64,000 nt of DNA, taken from NCBI RefSeq assembly GCF_004078635.1, contig NZ_RZNB01000003.1, positions 186,001 through 250,000 of the forward strand, given 5' to 3'. The position numbers were made by a program, and so were the translations under genes. Source of the stretch: Labedella phragmitis. GTDB taxonomy: Bacteria; Actinomycetota; Actinomycetes; Actinomycetales; Microbacteriaceae. Below are positions 29,137 through 38,306 of this stretch, one piece after another (the stretch's first letter is position 1; each line of letters begins with the position of its first letter). The notes below the pieces were generated by a model that was not told where the DNA came from, did not search any database, and saw nothing but the letters and a program-made list of their open reading frames with translations.

Positions 29137-29203
29137 GCGCTCTCCCGTCGCTTACGACCCTCGCCGTCCATCCTGGCAGTACGCGGGCCGGTAGCGTGGA
29201 CCG

Positions 29204-29866
29204 GTGACCGCCGAGCCCTCCGACCAGACACCGCTTCCCGCGTCTCCGGAGCCCTCTCCCCCGGAGCACGCCGTGGCTCCGCCGCACTCGCCCGCCGAAG
29301 ACGTCTTCGCCTTCGTGATCGGTACGCTCATGGTCTCGTTCGGCGTCTCGCTCCTCTCGGCGTCCGGCGCCGTCACGGGCGGGGTCGCGGGCATCGCGAT
29401 CCTCGCGAGCTACGCCTCGCAGTGGCCGTTCGGGGTGTGGTTCGTGCTGATCAACACGCCGTTCTTCGTGCTCGCCGTCCTCCGGATGGGTTGGGCCTTC
29501 ACGCTCAAGACGATCGTCACGGTCGTCCTCGTGTCGCTCTTCTCGACACTCCACCCGGTCATGCTCGACCTCGACGGGGTGCAGCCCGTCTACGGCGTGC
29601 TCTTCGGAAGCGCCGTCACGGGTGTCGGCTTCATCGTCCTCTTCCGGCATCGGGCGAGCGTCGGCGGCATCTCGATCCTCTGCCTCTACCTGCAGGACCG
29701 CTTCGGTTGGCGGGCCGGTTACCTGCAGATGGGCTTCGACGCGGCGATCGTGCTGTCGTCCGTGCTCGTCGTGCCTCCGCACCTGCTCCCGCTGTCGATC
29801 GCCGGCGCCGTGGTCATGAACCTCGTCATCGCGCTCAACCACCGCCCGAACCGCTACACGGCCTGA
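29204..29866 (+). CDS. YitT family membrane protein
   Basis: The 220-residue product has a proline-rich N-terminus of about 30 residues and five or six spans in a pattern typical of YitT/DUF161 proteins: FVIGTLMVSFGVSLLSASGA, TGGVAGIAILASY and the repeated SVGGISILCLYLQDRFGWRAG. This branch is the short type without the C-terminal soluble domain. The GTG start at 29204 has TAGCGT six bases upstream (leaderless). The molecular function of the family is not established. Confidence 0.85.
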   Translation: MTAEPSDQTPLPASPEPSPPEHAVAPPHSPAEDVFAFVIGTLMVSFGVSLLSASGAVTGGVAGIAILASYASQWPFGVWFVLINTPFFVLAVLRMGWAFTLKTIVTVVLVSLFSTLHPVMLDLDGVQPVYGVLFGSAVTGVGFIVLFRHRASVGGISILCLYLQDRFGWRAGYLQMGFDAAIVLSSVLVVPPHLLPLSIAGAVVMNLVIALNHRPNRYTA

Positions 29867-29969
29867 CGCCGACGTGCACCCCTCGGAGAGCGCCTCACCG
29901 GGGTCACGCCGCGCGGTCGTCTTGTCAACTGCGGCGGTGCACCGGCTCCTCGGCCCGTAAAATCGAGGC

Positions 29970-31718
29970 ATGACGACGGCCGACGCTTCGACGACCACTC
30001 GGGACGGTTCCGCCGCTCCCTCCACGCCCGGCACCGAATGGTGGCGCACCGCCGTGATCTACCAGATCTACCCGCGGTCGTTCGCCGACGGCAACGGTGA
30101 CGGCATCGGCGACCTCGCGGGGATCCGCTCGCGACTCGCGTCGCTCGCCGCTCTCGGCGTCGACGCCGTGTGGCTCTCGCCCTTCATGACGAGTCCGCAG
30201 AAGGACGCGGGCTACGACGTCGCCGACTACTGCGACGTCGACCCGCTCTTCGGGACGCTCGAGGACTTCGACCTCATGACCGCCGAGGCCCACCGTCTCG
30301 GCATCCGGATCATCGTCGACCTCGTGCCCAACCACTCGTCCGACGCACACCCCTGGTTCCAGGCCGCGCTCGCGGCGGCACCCGGTTCGCCCGAGCGCGC
30401 CCGGTACCTGTTCCGCGACGGCAAGGGTGACGACGGGTCGACTCCCCCGAACAACTGGCAGTCGGTCTTCGGCGGTCCCGCCTGGACGCGCACGACCGAC
30501 CCCGATGGAACACCGGGCCAGTGGTACCTGCACCTCTTCGACACGAGCCAGCCCGACTTCGACTGGACCAACGACGAGGTCCGCGCCATGTTCCGCGACG
30601 TGCTGCGGTTCTGGCTCGACCGCGGGGCCGACGGCTTCCGCGTCGACGTCGCCCACGGCATGATCAAGGCCGAGGGACTGCCCGATTACACACCGCCTGC
30701 CGAGGGCGGCAGCATGGGCGGAGCCGGCGGCATCACGCTGGAACCGGGCATCTCGGACGACGTCGAGGACACGCCCGGCGCTCCCTACTGGGCGCAGGAC
30801 GGCGTGCACGAGATCTTCCGCGACTGGCACGAGGTGCTCGCCGCGTACGACGGCGATCGTGTGCTGTGCGCGGAGGCATGGGTCGACCCGCTGTCGAAGA
30901 TGGCCCTGTGGGTGCGGCCCGACGAGATGCAGCAGGCCTTCAACTTCCCGTATCTCGAGACGCCCTGGGCCGCCGCACCGCTCCGCGCGGTCATCGACGA
31001 GTCCATCGCGGCGTTCAGCGCCGTCGGCGCCCCGAGCACGTGGGTGCTCTCGAATCACGACGTCGTTCGGCACGCCTCGCGCCTCGCCCTCACTGCGGAG
31101 AACCCGCAGGGTCACGGCATCGGGCCGAAGTCGCCCGGCCAGCCGGACCCCGTCGTCGGTCTCGCCCGCGCCCGCGCCGCGTCGATGCTCATGCTCGCGC
31201 TCCCCGGTGGTGCGTACATCTACCAGGGCGAGGAACTCGGGCTGCCCGAAGTCGTCGATCTGCCGGACGACTCGCGCCAGGACCCGACGTGGTTCCGCTC
31301 GAACGGCGAGCGGTACGGCCGCGACGGCTGCCGCGTACCGATCCCGTGGGAGTCGGCGGCCCCGGCCTACGGGTTCAACGAGACGGGCGCATCGTGGCTG
31401 CCGCAGCCCGACGAGTGGGCGGACCTCGCGCGCGACGCTCAGGAGGGCGTGCCCGGCACCACCCTCGAGCTCTACCGGACGGCGCTCCGCCTCCGTCGCG
31501 AGCACGCCATGGGGCAGGGCCGACTGGAATGGGTCGAGGGGCTGCCCGCCGACGTGCTCGGCTTCGTCACGAGCGACGTCGTCGTGTTCGCGAATGTCGG
31601 GACGACGGACGTGCCGGTCCCGGAGGCGTTCGTCGACACGGAACTGTTCCTCGCGAGCGGGCCGTTCGACGGAACGACCCTCCCGGGCGACACGACCGTC
31701 TGGTTCCGTCTGGCCTGA
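29970..31718 (+). CDS. GH13 alpha-glucosidase / oligo-1,6-glucosidase type
   Basis: The 582-residue enzyme is a family-13 glycoside hydrolase. The four conserved regions are visible: [14 protein letters not shown] (about 117-130), GFRVDVAHG with the nucleophile Asp226, an acid/base Glu in LCAEAW, and SNHDVVRH with the transition-state Asp. The layout and the short C-terminal domain fit cytoplasmic alpha-glucosidases acting on maltose, isomaltose or small dextrins rather than secreted amylases, as there is no signal peptide. TAAAAT lies six bases before the ATG (leaderless). It stands alone, without a sugar transporter nearby. Confidence 0.92.
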   Translation: MTTADASTTTRDGSAAPSTPGTEWWRTAVIYQIYPRSFADGNGDGIGDLAGIRSRLASLAALGVDAVWLSPFMTSPQKDAGYDVADYCDVDPLFGTLEDFDLMTAEAHRLGIRIIVDLVPNHSSDAHPWFQAALAAAPGSPERARYLFRDGKGDDGSTPPNNWQSVFGGPAWTRTTDPDGTPGQWYLHLFDTSQPDFDWTNDEVRAMFRDVLRFWLDRGADGFRVDVAHGMIKAEGLPDYTPPAEGGSMGGAGGITLEPGISDDVEDTPGAPYWAQDGVHEIFRDWHEVLAAYDGDRVLCAEAWVDPLSKMALWVRPDEMQQAFNFPYLETPWAAAPLRAVIDESIAAFSAVGAPSTWVLSNHDVVRHASRLALTAENPQGHGIGPKSPGQPDPVVGLARARAASMLMLALPGGAYIYQGEELGLPEVVDLPDDSRQDPTWFRSNGERYGRDGCRVPIPWESAAPAYGFNETGASWLPQPDEWADLARDAQEGVPGTTLELYRTALRLRREHAMGQGRLEWVEGLPADVLGFVTSDVVVFANVGTTDVPVPEAFVDTELFLASGPFDGTTLPGDTTVWFRLA

Positions 31719-31742
31719 ACGGGGCCCGACTGGCCGTCGACA

Positions 31743-31784
31743 CGGTCTCCGAGCCCGTCGACCCTTCGACGGGCTCGGAGACCG
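31743..31784. repeat. 19-bp perfect palindrome with CCCT loop
   Basis: CGGTCTCCGAGCCCGTCGA (31743-31761) pairs perfectly with TCGACGGGCTCGGAGACCG (31766-31784). It lies between the alpha-glucosidase and the convergent M23 peptidase, so it may end both transcripts. The arm sequence is repeated in part at 31816, which marks it as a dispersed repeat rather than a simple terminator. Confidence 0.92.
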
Positions 31785-31815
31785 GAGCCGACCGCGCCTC
31801 AAGGATGACCCCGAC

Positions 31816-31835
31816 GGTGTCTGAGCCCGTCGAAG
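31816..31835. repeat. half copy of the 19-bp palindrome arm
   Basis: GGTGTCTGAGCCCGTCGAAG matches the left arm at 31744-31763 (GGTCTCCGAGCCCGTCGACC) at 16 of 20 positions. It lies 31 bases after the full palindrome. Confidence 0.7.
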
Positions 31836-31862
31836 CGTGCAGCCGAGGAGTGCGGTGCCGCG

Positions 31863-33641
31863 TCAGTTGGCGTTGGCGTAGAGCCACGCGAGCGGGTCGA
31901 CGTGCTCCGTACCGTTCAGCATGATCTCGAAGTGGAGGTGCGGACCCGTCGAACGGCCCGTGTTGCCGGTCTGACCGATGACCTGGCCGACGGTCACGGG
32001 GTCGCCCACCTCGACGGTGCGGGAGCCGTTGATCATGTGGCCGTAGAGGCTGTGCACGATCTGACCGTCGATGACGTGCTCGATGACGATCTTGACGCCG
32101 AACGCCCCACCGGAGTCGGTGGACTCGATGACGACGCCATCGGCGATCGACTGGATGGGCGCGCCGTAGCCGGGGTTGAAGTCCTGGCCCTTGTGGTCGG
32201 TGCTGCAACCGATGGGGCACCCGGGGCGCGCGCCGTAGCCGCTGCCGATGTGGACGCCCACCGCGAAGGGCCACTGGATCGTGCCGTTCGGGTCGTTCGA
32301 GAACGTCGCCTCCGGCTGGATCCCGAGGGCCTTGGCCGCCTCGAGCGCGGACACGGCGCCGTACGAGTCGCGCTTGATCGTCTCGACGGGCGTCTCCCCC
32401 GACGCGGCGACCGTCTGCGTCTGGCCGAACGACGTGGTCGTCGTGTCGCCCTGCGTGACGAGCACCTTCTGCGCCGCGACATCGTCGGCGGAGAGCAAGG
32501 CGTTCGCGGGGAGCGACGTCGCGAGCGTGAGGAGCCCCGCGACACTGAAGGCGGCGAAGCTGAAGGACTTGGCGGCGACGCGTCCGGCGCGACTGCGGCG
32601 GGAGATCACCGGAGCGGGAGCGGCGGAGACGCTCGTGACGGCGGCGACCGGCGCGTCGAGCTCCGTGCGAGGCACGAAGACCGGTCGCTCGACCTGCTCT
32701 GTCACGTGGCCGACGGCGACGATCGAACTCGTCGTCTCCACGTCGATCGGCTCGACGGAGAGGGAGGAACCGAGGAGCGGGGCGGCGGAGAGCGCCTCCT
32801 CCGCGTCGAGGACGATGGTCGGAGAGATGCTCGCGATGACGGGTTCGACGGAAACGTCCTCGACCATGACGGCAACGGCCTCGCGCTCGTCGACGATCGC
32901 GTTGTGCGACGCGACGTCGGCCGGGTCGTCCTGCACGATCGTGAACGACTCGTGACTCACGTCCGCGTCGGTGGCGACGACGAGGTCCGTCGGGTTCGCC
33001 GCGACGGGGGCCGGCTCGAGCGTCGCGCGCGGCTCGACAGTGAGGAGCGGGAGGCGCTCGTCGGACGACACGCGGCTCGATCGACGCGAGCGGCGGGACA
33101 CGACGGGGAGCGACTCGGCCTCGTCGAGGACGCTCGACTCGAGGGCGACGACCTGGCGGGCGCGACGCGCACGACGTGACGGCGCGGCCTCGTCGGCGGA
33201 GTCGACCGACGCCTCGGGGACGGCGGCGAGCGAAGCGGCCTGCGCGGCGATGCGTTGGACGTCGTGCTCCGTGTGCGTGCCCATCCAGTCGCTCACGATG
33301 CCGCCGGAAGCGACCTCGACCGCGGCTCGCGTGCGACGAGCGCGACGACCGAGCGACGCGTCGGGAACCTCGGCAGCCGATTCCGGGATCGGGGACGGAG
33401 CAGAATCCGCCACGCCGTCCGCGACGGTCACCATCCGACGGGCCCGGCGCTCCGAACGACGTGGGGAAGCCGTGGTCGCCTCGACGGAACGATCCTCCGC
33501 CGAGCGGATGAGCGTTGCAGCGTCGGTGATCGCTACGGATCCGTCGGGCTGCGGGGTCGCCTCGACCCGGTCGGCCGCAGGGGTGCGGCGGTTGCGAACG
33601 CGGCGGAGCGGCGCGTCGTCACCGGGGAGGCTGGCTGGCAC
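31863..33641 (-). CDS. membrane-anchored M23 metallopeptidase with long Arg-rich repeat N-terminus
   Basis: The last 125 residues are an M23 (LytM) domain: HKGQDF (His483, Asp487), YGHM and GPHLHFEI (His568, His570) supply the zinc and catalytic ligands for cutting peptidoglycan peptides. A single membrane helix (about 359-383) separates it from some 355 N-terminal residues that would be cytoplasmic and disordered. This part carries repeated twin-arginine-rich modules (LRRVRNRRT, SERRARR, GRRARRTR, SRRARRAR, SRRSRRSSR, SRRSRAGR) spaced 25-60 residues in its first half, with acidic sequence between. The GTG start at 33641 has no good ribosome-binding site, so the true start may be later. Confidence 0.85.
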   Translation of the reverse strand: MPASLPGDDAPLRRVRNRRTPAADRVEATPQPDGSVAITDAATLIRSAEDRSVEATTASPRRSERRARRMVTVADGVADSAPSPIPESAAEVPDASLGRRARRTRAAVEVASGGIVSDWMGTHTEHDVQRIAAQAASLAAVPEASVDSADEAAPSRRARRARQVVALESSVLDEAESLPVVSRRSRRSSRVSSDERLPLLTVEPRATLEPAPVAANPTDLVVATDADVSHESFTIVQDDPADVASHNAIVDEREAVAVMVEDVSVEPVIASISPTIVLDAEEALSAAPLLGSSLSVEPIDVETTSSIVAVGHVTEQVERPVFVPRTELDAPVAAVTSVSAAPAPVISRRSRAGRVAAKSFSFAAFSVAGLLTLATSLPANALLSADDVAAQKVLVTQGDTTTTSFGQTQTVAASGETPVETIKRDSYGAVSALEAAKALGIQPEATFSNDPNGTIQWPFAVGVHIGSGYGARPGCPIGCSTDHKGQDFNPGYGAPIQSIADGVVIESTDSGGAFGVKIVIEHVIDGQIVHSLYGHMINGSRTVEVGDPVTVGQVIGQTGNTGRSTGPHLHFEIMLNGTEHVDPLAWLYANAN

Positions 33642-33757
33642 GGAGCGATGGATCCTTTGGAACAGAGCGGACAGGCGTCATGGACAGCGCGAAGCGGGCT
33701 TTCGCGCGCGTTCCATAACCTGCTCGAGGCGGAGAAACAACGGGTCTTCGGGTCGTC

Positions 33758-33776
33758 TTACATCACCGATGTGTAA
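33758..33776. promoter_or_regulatory. inverted repeat upstream of the M23 peptidase
   Basis: TTACA and TGTAA are arms of a short palindrome (TTACATCACCGATGTGTAA) that can also pair as ACATC/GATGT. It lies about 120 bases upstream of the M23 start inside a comparatively AT-rich stretch with TTGATG (minus strand) nearby, so it may be an operator or part of the promoter. The rest of the 271-base gap shows nothing else I can name. Confidence 0.4.
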
Positions 33777-33912
33777 CGAATTCATCAAGAATAACGGGGT
33801 TGCGCCGAGAAAGCCAATGCGAGATGCCCTCGTTTTCGGCCCCGGAAACGAGCCCGATACGCCCTTTCGGCCGGTCACCCGGCGTTTCCCTCCGTTTACC
33901 TCCTCGCAAGAC

Positions 33913-34704
33913 TCATCCGACCCGTTCGAGGAGGAAGTCGAACAGCTCGGGAACGGCGGCGATGGTGAGCTCCCTGTCGCTCGGCGCTCCACCGCGCCCC
34001 TCGACGCGCGCTCCGGCCTCGCGCGCGATGAGCGCTCCGGCGGCCTGGTCCCACGGGTTCAGGCCCCACTCGTAATACCCGTCCAGGCGGCCGCACGCCA
34101 CCGAACAGAGGTCGAGGGCCGCCGCTCCGATGCGTCGGATGTCGCGCACCTCGGCGATGAGCGAACCGACGACTGCAGCCTGCCTCACCCGCTTCTCGGC
34201 CGCGTAGCCGAAGCCCGTGCCGATGAGGGCGAGCTCGGCGCGTACGTCCGTGTTCACGGCGAGCCGCTCGTCGCCGCGGAAGGCGCCGGAACCGGCGGCT
34301 GCTCGGAAGAGTTCGCCCTTGGCGGGAGCGAAGACGACTCCGGCGATCGCCGACCACGTGAGCGGATCGGGTTCGCCCTCGACCACGGCGATGCTCACGC
34401 AGTAATCGGGGATGCCGTAGAGGTAGTTGACGGTTCCGTCGATGGGGTCGACCACCCACGTCAGTCCGCTCGAACCGCCCTCGGCTCCCGACTCCTCCCC
34501 GAGGAACGCGTCGTCCGGGCGCAGATCGGCGAGGCGCGCTCGGATGAGGGTCTCGACTTCGCGGTCGGCCTCGGTGACGACGTCTTCGAGCGATGACTTC
34601 GACGCCGCGATCGACACGCCCTCGGCTCGTCGCGCGAACGCGAGTTCGCCGGCCTCCCGGGCAATCGTCTCGGCGATGTCCCTCAACTCGAGCGCTCCGG
34701 TCAC
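33913..34704 (-). CDS. inositol monophosphatase family phosphatase
   Basis: The 263-residue product has all motifs of the Mg-dependent, lithium-sensitive phosphatase fold: FLGEESG, WVVDPIDGTVNYLYG with the metal-binding Asp residues, and NPWDQAAGALIAREAGA at the C-terminal side. Members act on inositol phosphates, histidinol phosphate, fructose-1,6-bisphosphate or PAP. I favour GTG at 34704 because GAGGAG lies at the right distance; an upstream in-frame ATG at 34743 has none. Single gene; substrate not certain. Confidence 0.88.
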   Translation of the reverse strand: MTGALELRDIAETIAREAGELAFARRAEGVSIAASKSSLEDVVTEADREVETLIRARLADLRPDDAFLGEESGAEGGSSGLTWVVDPIDGTVNYLYGIPDYCVSIAVVEGEPDPLTWSAIAGVVFAPAKGELFRAAAGSGAFRGDERLAVNTDVRAELALIGTGFGYAAEKRVRQAAVVGSLIAEVRDIRRIGAAALDLCSVACGRLDGYYEWGLNPWDQAAGALIAREAGARVEGRGGAPSDRELTIAAVPELFDFLLERVG

Positions 34705-34845
34705 CACGGTCTCCTCACGTCTGATGGCGCCGAGGCGGGGCACGACGGCTGCGGTTCCAGGCTAGTGGGGAGGCCGAAGCGGACGGCGCCCTCCCTCTCC
34801 GACGTGGTGCGGCGGAGAGGGAGGGCGTGATCACGCGGCGCGGTA

Positions 34846-36051
34846 TCAGCCGGCTGCGACGGCCAGTTCGTTCGGGGTGACCTCGAGCTCCGTCGACGCG
34901 ACGACCTCTCCCGTCGTCAGGTCGACGGCATGGACCCGCTGCGACGCGGGCTCCGTGACGTAGGCGACGTCGCCGGCGACCTGGATGGCGGGGTGGGGGT
35001 CCTGCCACTCGACCGGGCCTTCCCACGCCTCGACGACGGGCCACGACTCGGTGATCTCGCCGGTCTCGGGATCGAGGACGTGGATCGAGCCGTCGCTCGC
35101 GAGGATGTATGCAAGGTCCTCGGGCCCGCGGGCAACGTCACGGAAGGTGTACTCGACACCCTCCGGCAGGTCCACGACGCGCTGCGTCTTCGCCTCGGTG
35201 TCGATGAGGGTGACGGCTGAGAGGAGGTAGCCCTCGGCGTCGACGTCGTTCTTGTAGTCGCCGACCACGATGGGGCTGGACTCGCTCACGTAGGCGTTGC
35301 CCATCCGGCCGTACGGCTGGTCGGGAGCGTCGAGCTTCGTGAACTCCCCGTCCGCGTACAGGAGGGCGCCGTTCTCGCACCCGAAGACGACCGCTTCGTG
35401 CTCCGCGGTACCCTCGCCGTGCAGGCCCGGACACTCCTCGCTCTGCGCGATGGTCTCGCCGTCGGCGTCCTGGGCCACGACGCCGTTGCGACCGTCGGCG
35501 TTGCCCACGGTCGTGAGGAACGTGCCGTCCTCGAGCATGATCGAGACGCCGTGGTGCGCTTCGACGCCCGGGATCGTCTCCGTCGCGGGGAGTTCCTCGG
35601 CCTCGGCGAGTTCGGTGGGGTCGAAGACCGTGGTGTCGCTCGTTCCGTCGGCGTAGAGGAGCGTCTTCCCGCCATGGCGGACGACGTGGCCCGGGGTGTC
35701 GGCTTCGAAGACGAGGTCGGTCAGCTCCGGCTCGTCGCTCGAGCCGGCGCCCGTGTCGAGGACCTGGAACCCCTCGCTCATCGTCACCATGACGTGGCGC
35801 TCGTCGCCGGCCGGATTGAGACGGGTGAACTCCTCGGACGAGGTGTCAGCGACCGTCTCGAGAGTGTCGCCGTCGAGCACGAGGATGCCGCCATCGTAGG
35901 CGACCGCGAGGCGGGCACCTGCCTCGGTGCCGGACGCCGATGCCGACGGCTCGTCGCTCGGGGTCGCGGTGGACGAGCAGGCCGCCAGTGCCGCGACGGC
36001 GCCCGCCGCGAGGACGAGCAGTCCGGCGCGCCGTGATCTTGCTGTGCGCAT
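34846..36051 (-). CDS. aztD: zinc metallochaperone lipoprotein AztD
   Basis: The 401-residue protein has a lipoprotein signal (lipobox ALAAC, Cys25) and a beta-propeller-like body of repeated blades. Histidines lie in TPGHVVRHGG, EAHHGVSIML and CPGLHGEGTAEH, which fit the metal sites known for AztD, a periplasmic or surface chaperone that passes zinc to AztC. It is the last gene of the aztB-lipoprotein-aztC-aztD run, 35 bases after aztC. The start ATG 36051 follows AAAGAGGAAC. Assignment rests on the locus, the lipoprotein form and the histidine motifs. Confidence 0.82.
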   Translation of the reverse strand: MRTARSRRAGLLVLAAGAVAALAACSSTATPSDEPSASASGTEAGARLAVAYDGGILVLDGDTLETVADTSSEEFTRLNPAGDERHVMVTMSEGFQVLDTGAGSSDEPELTDLVFEADTPGHVVRHGGKTLLYADGTSDTTVFDPTELAEAEELPATETIPGVEAHHGVSIMLEDGTFLTTVGNADGRNGVVAQDADGETIAQSEECPGLHGEGTAEHEAVVFGCENGALLYADGEFTKLDAPDQPYGRMGNAYVSESSPIVVGDYKNDVDAEGYLLSAVTLIDTEAKTQRVVDLPEGVEYTFRDVARGPEDLAYILASDGSIHVLDPETGEITESWPVVEAWEGPVEWQDPHPAIQVAGDVAYVTEPASQRVHAVDLTTGEVVASTELEVTPNELAVAAG

Positions 36052-36085
36052 TGTTCCTCTTTCTTCTCTTTCAGGGGGTCGGGCG

Positions 36086-37015
36086 CTACGAGGAGAGCCC
36101 GGAGGTGATGCGCTCCGTGTTGACGCGCATCATGGTCAGGTAGTCGGGGGCTCCACCGTCCGGAGCGGTGAGCGATTCGGTGAAGAGCTCGACCACGTCG
36201 ATGTGGACATCGGCCTCGCTCGCGAGAGCCTGCACGAGCCGATCCGGCGATGACGACTCGGCGAAGATCGTGGGGACGTCGGTCTCCTCGATCGCGTCGA
36301 CCAGATCGGCGAGATCCGACGCGCTCGGAGCCGCGAGCGTCGTGCCGCCCGGGATGACCGCTCCGACGACCTCGAAGTCGTAGCGCTCGGCGAGGTACCC
36401 GAACACGTGGTGGTTCGTCACGAGGGCGCGTCGGTCGTCCGGGATGGCGCTGAAGCTCGCCGTCATCTCTGCGTCCAAGGCCTCGAGCTCGGACCGGTAC
36501 GACGCCGTCGCCGCGTCGACCGCGTCGCGGTCGACGCCGGGAAGGGCCCCGAGCGGTTCCTGGAGCGCGTCGACGACGTCGACCATGCGCGCGGGATCCG
36601 TCCAGAAGTGCGAGTCGGGCATGCCGGCGGCGTCCCCCTCGCGGTAGTCGAGGACGTCGATCGACTCCCCCGCGACGAAGGTCTCGACCCCGTCGACCGC
36701 CGCCGCGTCGAGGTGCTGCTGGAGCCCCTCCTCGAGACCGAGCCCGTTCGAGACGACGAGGTCCGCGGAGCGCAATCGCGCAGCCTCCTGCGCGGAGATC
36801 TCGAACGAGTGGGGATCGGCATCGGGCTTCATGAGCGTGACGACCTCGGCCTCGTCCCCGACGAGTTCCCCGACGACGTCACCGAGGATGTTGGTCGACA
36901 CGACGACGAGCGGCCGATCGTCGGCTGCCGGAGCGCACCCGACGAGCGTTCCGGCTACGAGGGCCGCGAGTCTGACCGCGGTGAGGCCGAGGCGCCGCTT
37001 CTGCCCGCCCCTCAT
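36086..37015 (-). CDS. aztC: zinc ABC transporter substrate-binding protein AztC
   Basis: The 309-residue protein is a cluster A-I metal-binding receptor. The N-terminal signal ends in a lipobox-like LVGC (Cys27). Expected metal ligands are His69 (DADPHSFE), His136 (SHFWTDP), His202 or His203 (NHHVFGY) and an acidic residue in IFAESSS. It lacks the long His-rich loop of ZnuA, as does AztC, which instead receives zinc from AztD. Its ATG overlaps the stop of the upstream lipoprotein gene by four bases. Confidence 0.88.
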   Translation of the reverse strand: MRGGQKRRLGLTAVRLAALVAGTLVGCAPAADDRPLVVVSTNILGDVVGELVGDEAEVVTLMKPDADPHSFEISAQEAARLRSADLVVSNGLGLEEGLQQHLDAAAVDGVETFVAGESIDVLDYREGDAAGMPDSHFWTDPARMVDVVDALQEPLGALPGVDRDAVDAATASYRSELEALDAEMTASFSAIPDDRRALVTNHHVFGYLAERYDFEVVGAVIPGGTTLAAPSASDLADLVDAIEETDVPTIFAESSSPDRLVQALASEADVHIDVVELFTESLTAPDGGAPDYLTMMRVNTERITSGLSS

Positions 37016-38247
37016 CGGCCCGTCTCCGCGAGGAAGGACGCGTCCGCGGCCGTCTCGAACGTGCGCGCGATCCGGGCGCCGTCCGCGAAATCGATCTCGT
37101 ACAGCTTCCGTTCGAGCGGAGCGTTGACGTAGGCGCGTTGCTGGTCCGCGATGAGCTCGACACCGGCGAGCGCCTCGGGAGAGCGGAGTGTGGCGTCGAG
37201 GAGTGGAACCGTCTCGGCGCGCACGGCCCCAGTCGCCGCATCGAGCACGAGGACGCGACCGTCGGCGCCGAGGGCGAGCAGGTGGCCGTCCTCGTCGTCG
37301 ACCGCCGTGACGCTCACGAGTGGGGCGGGGGCGGGGAGGAGCGTCCAGGAACGCTCACGCGTGTCGAGCAGCCAGATGCCCTGGTCGCCCGCGAGCGCGG
37401 CGACGGTCGGCCTGCCCTCGCGGGCGGCGAAGGCCGTGGCCGGCGGTGCCGTCGCGTCGGCGGGGTAGGCGATCTTCTCGAGGGACAGGGAACCGTCCTC
37501 GGCCGTCGCGAGGACCGCACCGTCTCGACAGCCGACCACCGCGCCGACGCGCGTCGTGATCGTCCCCGCCGGCGCGGCGCACTCGATCGTCCTGTCGGTC
37601 ACCGGATCGCCGTCCGCCGTGTAGGCGCTCAGCGATCCGCCACCGCTCTGCGGGTCGCTCACGAGCGCGAACGACCCGACGGGCACGACGAGCCCGTCGT
37701 GCGGCTCGACGGAGAGCCGGAATCGGTCCACGAGTTCCCCGTGCGACAGTGCCTCGGTATCGAGGAGGACGGCGTCGCCCGACCCGGCGAAGAAGAGGCC
37801 GGTCCCGCCCGTCGTCGACGAGTTCGTGGTGGCGACGGCGACCGGGCCGGTGCCCGCGATCGCACCGACCGTGCGCGGCTCCGCGCGGTAGTAGTGGAAG
37901 TGGTCGACGTGGTCCCAGGTCCAGCGACCGCTGTCGACGATGGTGATCCCCGCGTCGCCCTCGCTGAAGAGGTAGCGACCGTCCGTCGTGAGAGCGCGCG
38001 GTCGCGGCACCTCCGCGATGTCGGCGACCGATCCGTCGAGGAGGTCGAGGTGTTGGACGACACCGTCCGGGCCGACGGTCGTGAGCCCGAGTCGCGGCTC
38101 CGCGACCTCGCTCGCACCCTCGACCCGGCCGTGCCCGTCGCCGGTCGAGGACGCCGTCGTATCCGTGTCGGACGGCGCCCCCGAGCACGCGGTGAGCGCG
38201 ACGAGCCCGGCGGTCAGGAGGGCGAGGGTCGAGGAGCGGTGGATCAC
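37012..38247 (-). CDS. beta-propeller lipoprotein of the azt zinc locus
   Basis: This 411-residue protein has a lipoprotein signal (lipobox LTAC, Cys21) and a repeat-rich body of blade-like strands (LTTDGRYLFSEGDAG, GLFFAGSGDAVLLD, GHLLALGADGRVLVLDAATG), so it resembles a second AztD. It has a dense histidine cluster DHVDHFHYYRAEP at about residues 110-122. It lies between aztB and aztC and overlaps aztC by four bases, so it is coexpressed with the transporter. A role as an additional zinc-binding or docking protein on the cell surface is inferred. GTG 38247 follows AAGGA. Confidence 0.75.
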   Translation of the reverse strand: MIHRSSTLALLTAGLVALTACSGAPSDTDTTASSTGDGHGRVEGASEVAEPRLGLTTVGPDGVVQHLDLLDGSVADIAEVPRPRALTTDGRYLFSEGDAGITIVDSGRWTWDHVDHFHYYRAEPRTVGAIAGTGPVAVATTNSSTTGGTGLFFAGSGDAVLLDTEALSHGELVDRFRLSVEPHDGLVVPVGSFALVSDPQSGGGSLSAYTADGDPVTDRTIECAAPAGTITTRVGAVVGCRDGAVLATAEDGSLSLEKIAYPADATAPPATAFAAREGRPTVAALAGDQGIWLLDTRERSWTLLPAPAPLVSVTAVDDEDGHLLALGADGRVLVLDAATGAVRAETVPLLDATLRSPEALAGVELIADQQRAYVNAPLERKLYEIDFADGARIARTFETAADASFLAETGR

Positions 38248-38306
38248 GGAGTCCTTTCGGTGGAGCGGGAGGTGGAGGGAGAGATCGTGGGAGAGGCGGA
38301 GCTGCG

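Noticed and set aside
27418-29973. 851-codon open frame on the plus strand
   Set aside because: Antisense to the amidohydrolase and running into yitT in the wrong frame; no recognisable fold.
33642-33912. Possible cyclic-di-AMP riboswitch upstream of the M23 peptidase
   Set aside because: Such riboswitches precede cell-wall hydrolases in actinobacteria, but the conserved ydaO-type core sequences could not be found in this gap.
36061-36085. TTTCAGGGGGT resembling one arm of the nested palindrome family
   Set aside because: There is no opposite arm or inner stem nearby; the bases form the ribosome-binding region of the aztD gene.
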